This document shows positions 5,761 through 7,474 of a stretch of 7,474 bases of DNA, one piece after another. Where the stretch lies: the NCBI GenBank assembly GCA_902580265.1, contig CACHJY010000039.1, positions 1-7,474 of the forward strand, read 5' to 3'. The notes under the pieces were generated by a model. That model was not told where the DNA came from. It did no database searches and saw only the letters and a list, made by a program, of their open reading frames with translations. A program made the translations under genes and the position numbers. The DNA comes from an uncultured Alphaproteobacteria bacterium (GTDB taxonomy: Bacteria; Pseudomonadota; Alphaproteobacteria; Rhodobacterales; Rhodobacteraceae). Positions within the stretch are counted from its first letter, which is position 1, and the number at the start of each line of letters is the position of its first letter.

Positions 5761-7474
5761 TTATGACTTTAAAGTCGCATTAACTTTTTCACTGACTTCT
5801 CTAATTATATCCGCACACATTTTTTCTATCTCAGAGTCATTGAGAGTTTTCTCTAAAGGCTGAAACTTAACCCTTATTGAGAGCGACTTTTTTTGATCTT
5901 CTTTTTCAATTTCTCCTTGAAAGACATCAACAATATTTATTTTGTCAATCAAAGGGTTTTTTAGAGAAACTATCGCTTTCTTTACTGCTCCATATTCAGT
6001 CTTTTCATCTATAAGAAAAGAAAAATCTCTTTCAATTGGTTGCAAATTACTCAATATAAGAGCATCTCTAGTAATCTTTTTTTTCTTTGGGAAGGGTACA
6101 TTGTCAAGATAGAGAGTAAAGCAATTTATACGTTCTCTAATAGCGTAATTCTTTGCAATAATTGGGCTAACTTCACCAAAAATTGCGATCATCTTATTTC
6201 CAAGCATGACCTTAGCTGATCTTTTTGGATGAAGAAATTCTGGAGTATCTCTTTCGAGTTTAAGGTTGTCCACCTTTAGGTTTAAATAGCTTAATAATTT
6301 AAAGAGGTCTTTTTTTATGTCAAAAATATCAAAAGGTCTTATTTCCTTATAAAGATTGAAGTTACTTTTACTACCCGACAACACTGCAGAAATTTGATAG
6401 GTTTCGTCACCAACCTGATTACTCTCGAAACAATAGCCTTGTTCAAATATTGAAAGACTTTTAATACCCTTAGCCTGATTTTTCTCTACTATTTTTATTA
6501 ACCCTGGTAAAAGCGACTGTCGCATGTGCGTCATTTCGCTACTAATAGGGTTTATAAGTGTAATCTCCTTTGACGACTTACTACCAAATCGTTCGACCGA
6601 CTTCTTGTCAATAAAACTATATGACAAGCATTCCATATACCCTAATGAAGCACAAACCCTTCTAGCGAGGTTTTGCCTGCTTTGACCGTCGGTTAAAAGA
6701 GGTTTTAATACTCCTTCTTTCCTAGCCATCGGAATGCTAGGCAAGTTTGCTAATGAATTTATCCTTGCAACCTCCTCAATTATATCTACCTCACCATGAA
6801 CATCTGGTCTCCAGGCAGGTACTAATATTTCAAATTTGCTATCCACTTCGTTTACTGAAAAACCGAGCGAGCTTAATATTTCAAGTTGTCTTGCTTTATT
6901 TACCTCTATTCCTATCAGTTGATTTACTTTTTTAGGATTGAAAATAATTTTTTTCTTTAAAGTTGGCGTTGCCCCTGCAATTATAGTATCTGAGGCTTCA
7001 CCTCCACATAAATCTAAAATCATTTTTGTTGCAATATGTGATCCAGACAAGGTAAAGCTCGGGTCAATACCCCTTTCAAAGCGATATCTAGCATCTGAAT
7101 TTATTTGAAGTTTTCGACCTGTTGATGCTATCGATATCGGATCGAAATAAGCAGCCTCCAACAGCACGTTTTTCGTTTCGTCTGACACAGCGCTTTTCAT
7201 ACCTCCTATAATGCCTCCAAGAGATACGATTTCCTTTTCATCTGTTATTACAACCATTCCTTCATTTAACTCATATATTTTATCATCAAGAGCATGAAAT
7301 TTCTCTCCCTTGCAAGATTTTCTAACCTTTAAACCACCAGAAAGTTTATCAGCATCAAAGACGTGCAGAGGTCTACCTCTATCAAATGTTAAATAATTTG
7401 TAATATCAACTAATGCTGAGATCGGATTTAACCCAATGCTAGTCAAACGATTCTTGAGCCATGGAGGAGACTCT
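5761..7474 (-). CDS. pheT: Phenylalanine--tRNA ligase beta subunit, 5'-partial
   Basis: Beta subunit of the heterotetrameric PheRS that charges tRNA-Phe; its B3/B4 domain edits Tyr-tRNA-Phe. There are 570 visible residues against about 795 in E. coli, so roughly 225 N-terminal residues (the B1/B2, tRNA-binding-like part) lie off the right edge. Visible domains: B3/B4 at about 1-165, with SPPWLKNRL (2-10), VDITNY (22-27), GRPLHVFDADKL (33-44) and YRFERGIDP (130-138); B5 at about 174-245, with WRPDVHGEVDIIEEVARI (221-238); the catalytically inactive synthetase-like core at about 260-465; and the C-terminal ferredoxin-fold anticodon-binding domain at about 477-569, with QPIERDFSFLID (478-489). 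The TTG at 7446-7444 is an internal leucine, not a start, because the frame continues upstream through SPPWLKNR. pheS would be expected upstream, beyond the window. Confidence 0.97.
   Translation of the reverse strand, partial: ESPPWLKNRLTSIGLNPISALVDITNYLTFDRGRPLHVFDADKLSGGLKVRKSCKGEKFHALDDKIYELNEGMVVITDEKEIVSLGGIIGGMKSAVSDETKNVLLEAAYFDPISIASTGRKLQINSDARYRFERGIDPSFTLSGSHIATKMILDLCGGEASDTIIAGATPTLKKKIIFNPKKVNQLIGIEVNKARQLEILSSLGFSVNEVDSKFEILVPAWRPDVHGEVDIIEEVARINSLANLPSIPMARKEGVLKPLLTDGQSRQNLARRVCASLGYMECLSYSFIDKKSVERFGSKSSKEITLINPISSEMTHMRQSLLPGLIKIVEKNQAKGIKSLSIFEQGYCFESNQVGDETYQISAVLSGSKSNFNLYKEIRPFDIFDIKKDLFKLLSYLNLKVDNLKLERDTPEFLHPKRSAKVMLGNKMIAIFGEVSPIIAKNYAIRERINCFTLYLDNVPFPKKKKITRDALILSNLQPIERDFSFLIDEKTEYGAVKKAIVSLKNPLIDKINIVDVFQGEIEKEDQKKSLSIRVKFQPLEKTLNDSEIEKMCADIIREVSEKVNATLKS
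5765..5776. repeat. 12-bp perfect palindrome at the pheT 3' end
   Basis: GACTTTAAAGTC lies within the last codons of pheT, 14 bp beyond the greA stop. As RNA it could form only a 4-bp GACT/AGTC stem with a TTAA loop; a TTTTT run follows on the + strand about 9 nt later. It may be a weak greA terminator at best. Confidence 0.25.

Noticed and set aside
7444..7446. TTG at 7446 as the start of pheT
   Set aside because: In-frame codons upstream to the window edge encode the conserved SPPWLKNR of the B3/B4 domain; the gene is truncated by the window, not short.
1..7474. A new defence, mobile or secondary-metabolite system
   Set aside because: All the coding space is filled by five recognisable housekeeping genes and one TPR protein; there are no cassettes, direct-repeat arrays, transposase or integrase genes, and no obvious break in base composition.

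Overview
The window is an AT-rich (roughly one third G+C by eye) stretch of bacterial chromosome packed with housekeeping genes. Three things point to an alphaproteobacterium: the PheT signature around 'ATGRKL..NSDARYRFERG', the canonical 4Fe-4S electron-transfer-flavoprotein:ubiquinone oxidoreductase (ETF-QO), and the ETF-QO / TPR protein / IspE order, which I recall from alphaproteobacterial genomes. The low G+C and tight packing would fit a free-living lineage with a streamlined genome, such as marine alphaproteobacteria. That lineage guess is inference only. There are no mobile elements, CRISPR arrays, tRNAs, rRNAs or phage genes.

Layout from left to right. (1) Positions 1-978 (+) hold an almost complete long-chain polyprenyl diphosphate synthase whose first few codons lie off the left edge. 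(2) A three-gene leftward operon spans 5153-975: ETF-QO, a secreted TPR-repeat protein of unknown function, and ispE. ETF-QO and the TPR gene abut as TGA-ATG, and a 15-nt gap separates the TPR gene from ispE. The operon meets the prenyl synthase tail to tail, with the two stop codons sharing one TTAA. (3) A 127-bp divergent intergenic region (5154-5280) contains two perfect inverted repeats and candidate back-to-back promoters. (4) greA (+) occupies 5281-5751. (5) pheT (-) occupies 5761-7474, converges on greA with a 9-bp gap, and runs off the right edge without its N-terminal domain.

The left two thirds share an isoprenoid/quinone theme. IspE works in the MEP pathway that makes isoprenoid precursors. 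The long-chain prenyl synthase builds the polyprenyl tail, most likely of ubiquinone. ETF-QO passes electrons from flavoprotein dehydrogenases into the ubiquinone pool. The TPR protein is the only gene here without a known role. The right third concerns transcription elongation (GreA) and phenylalanyl-tRNA charging (PheT).

I found no evidence of a new biological system. The points worth a second look are the uncharacterised TPR protein inside a quinone-related operon and the symmetric divergent control region. Every stretch over 300 bp is accounted for by a gene.
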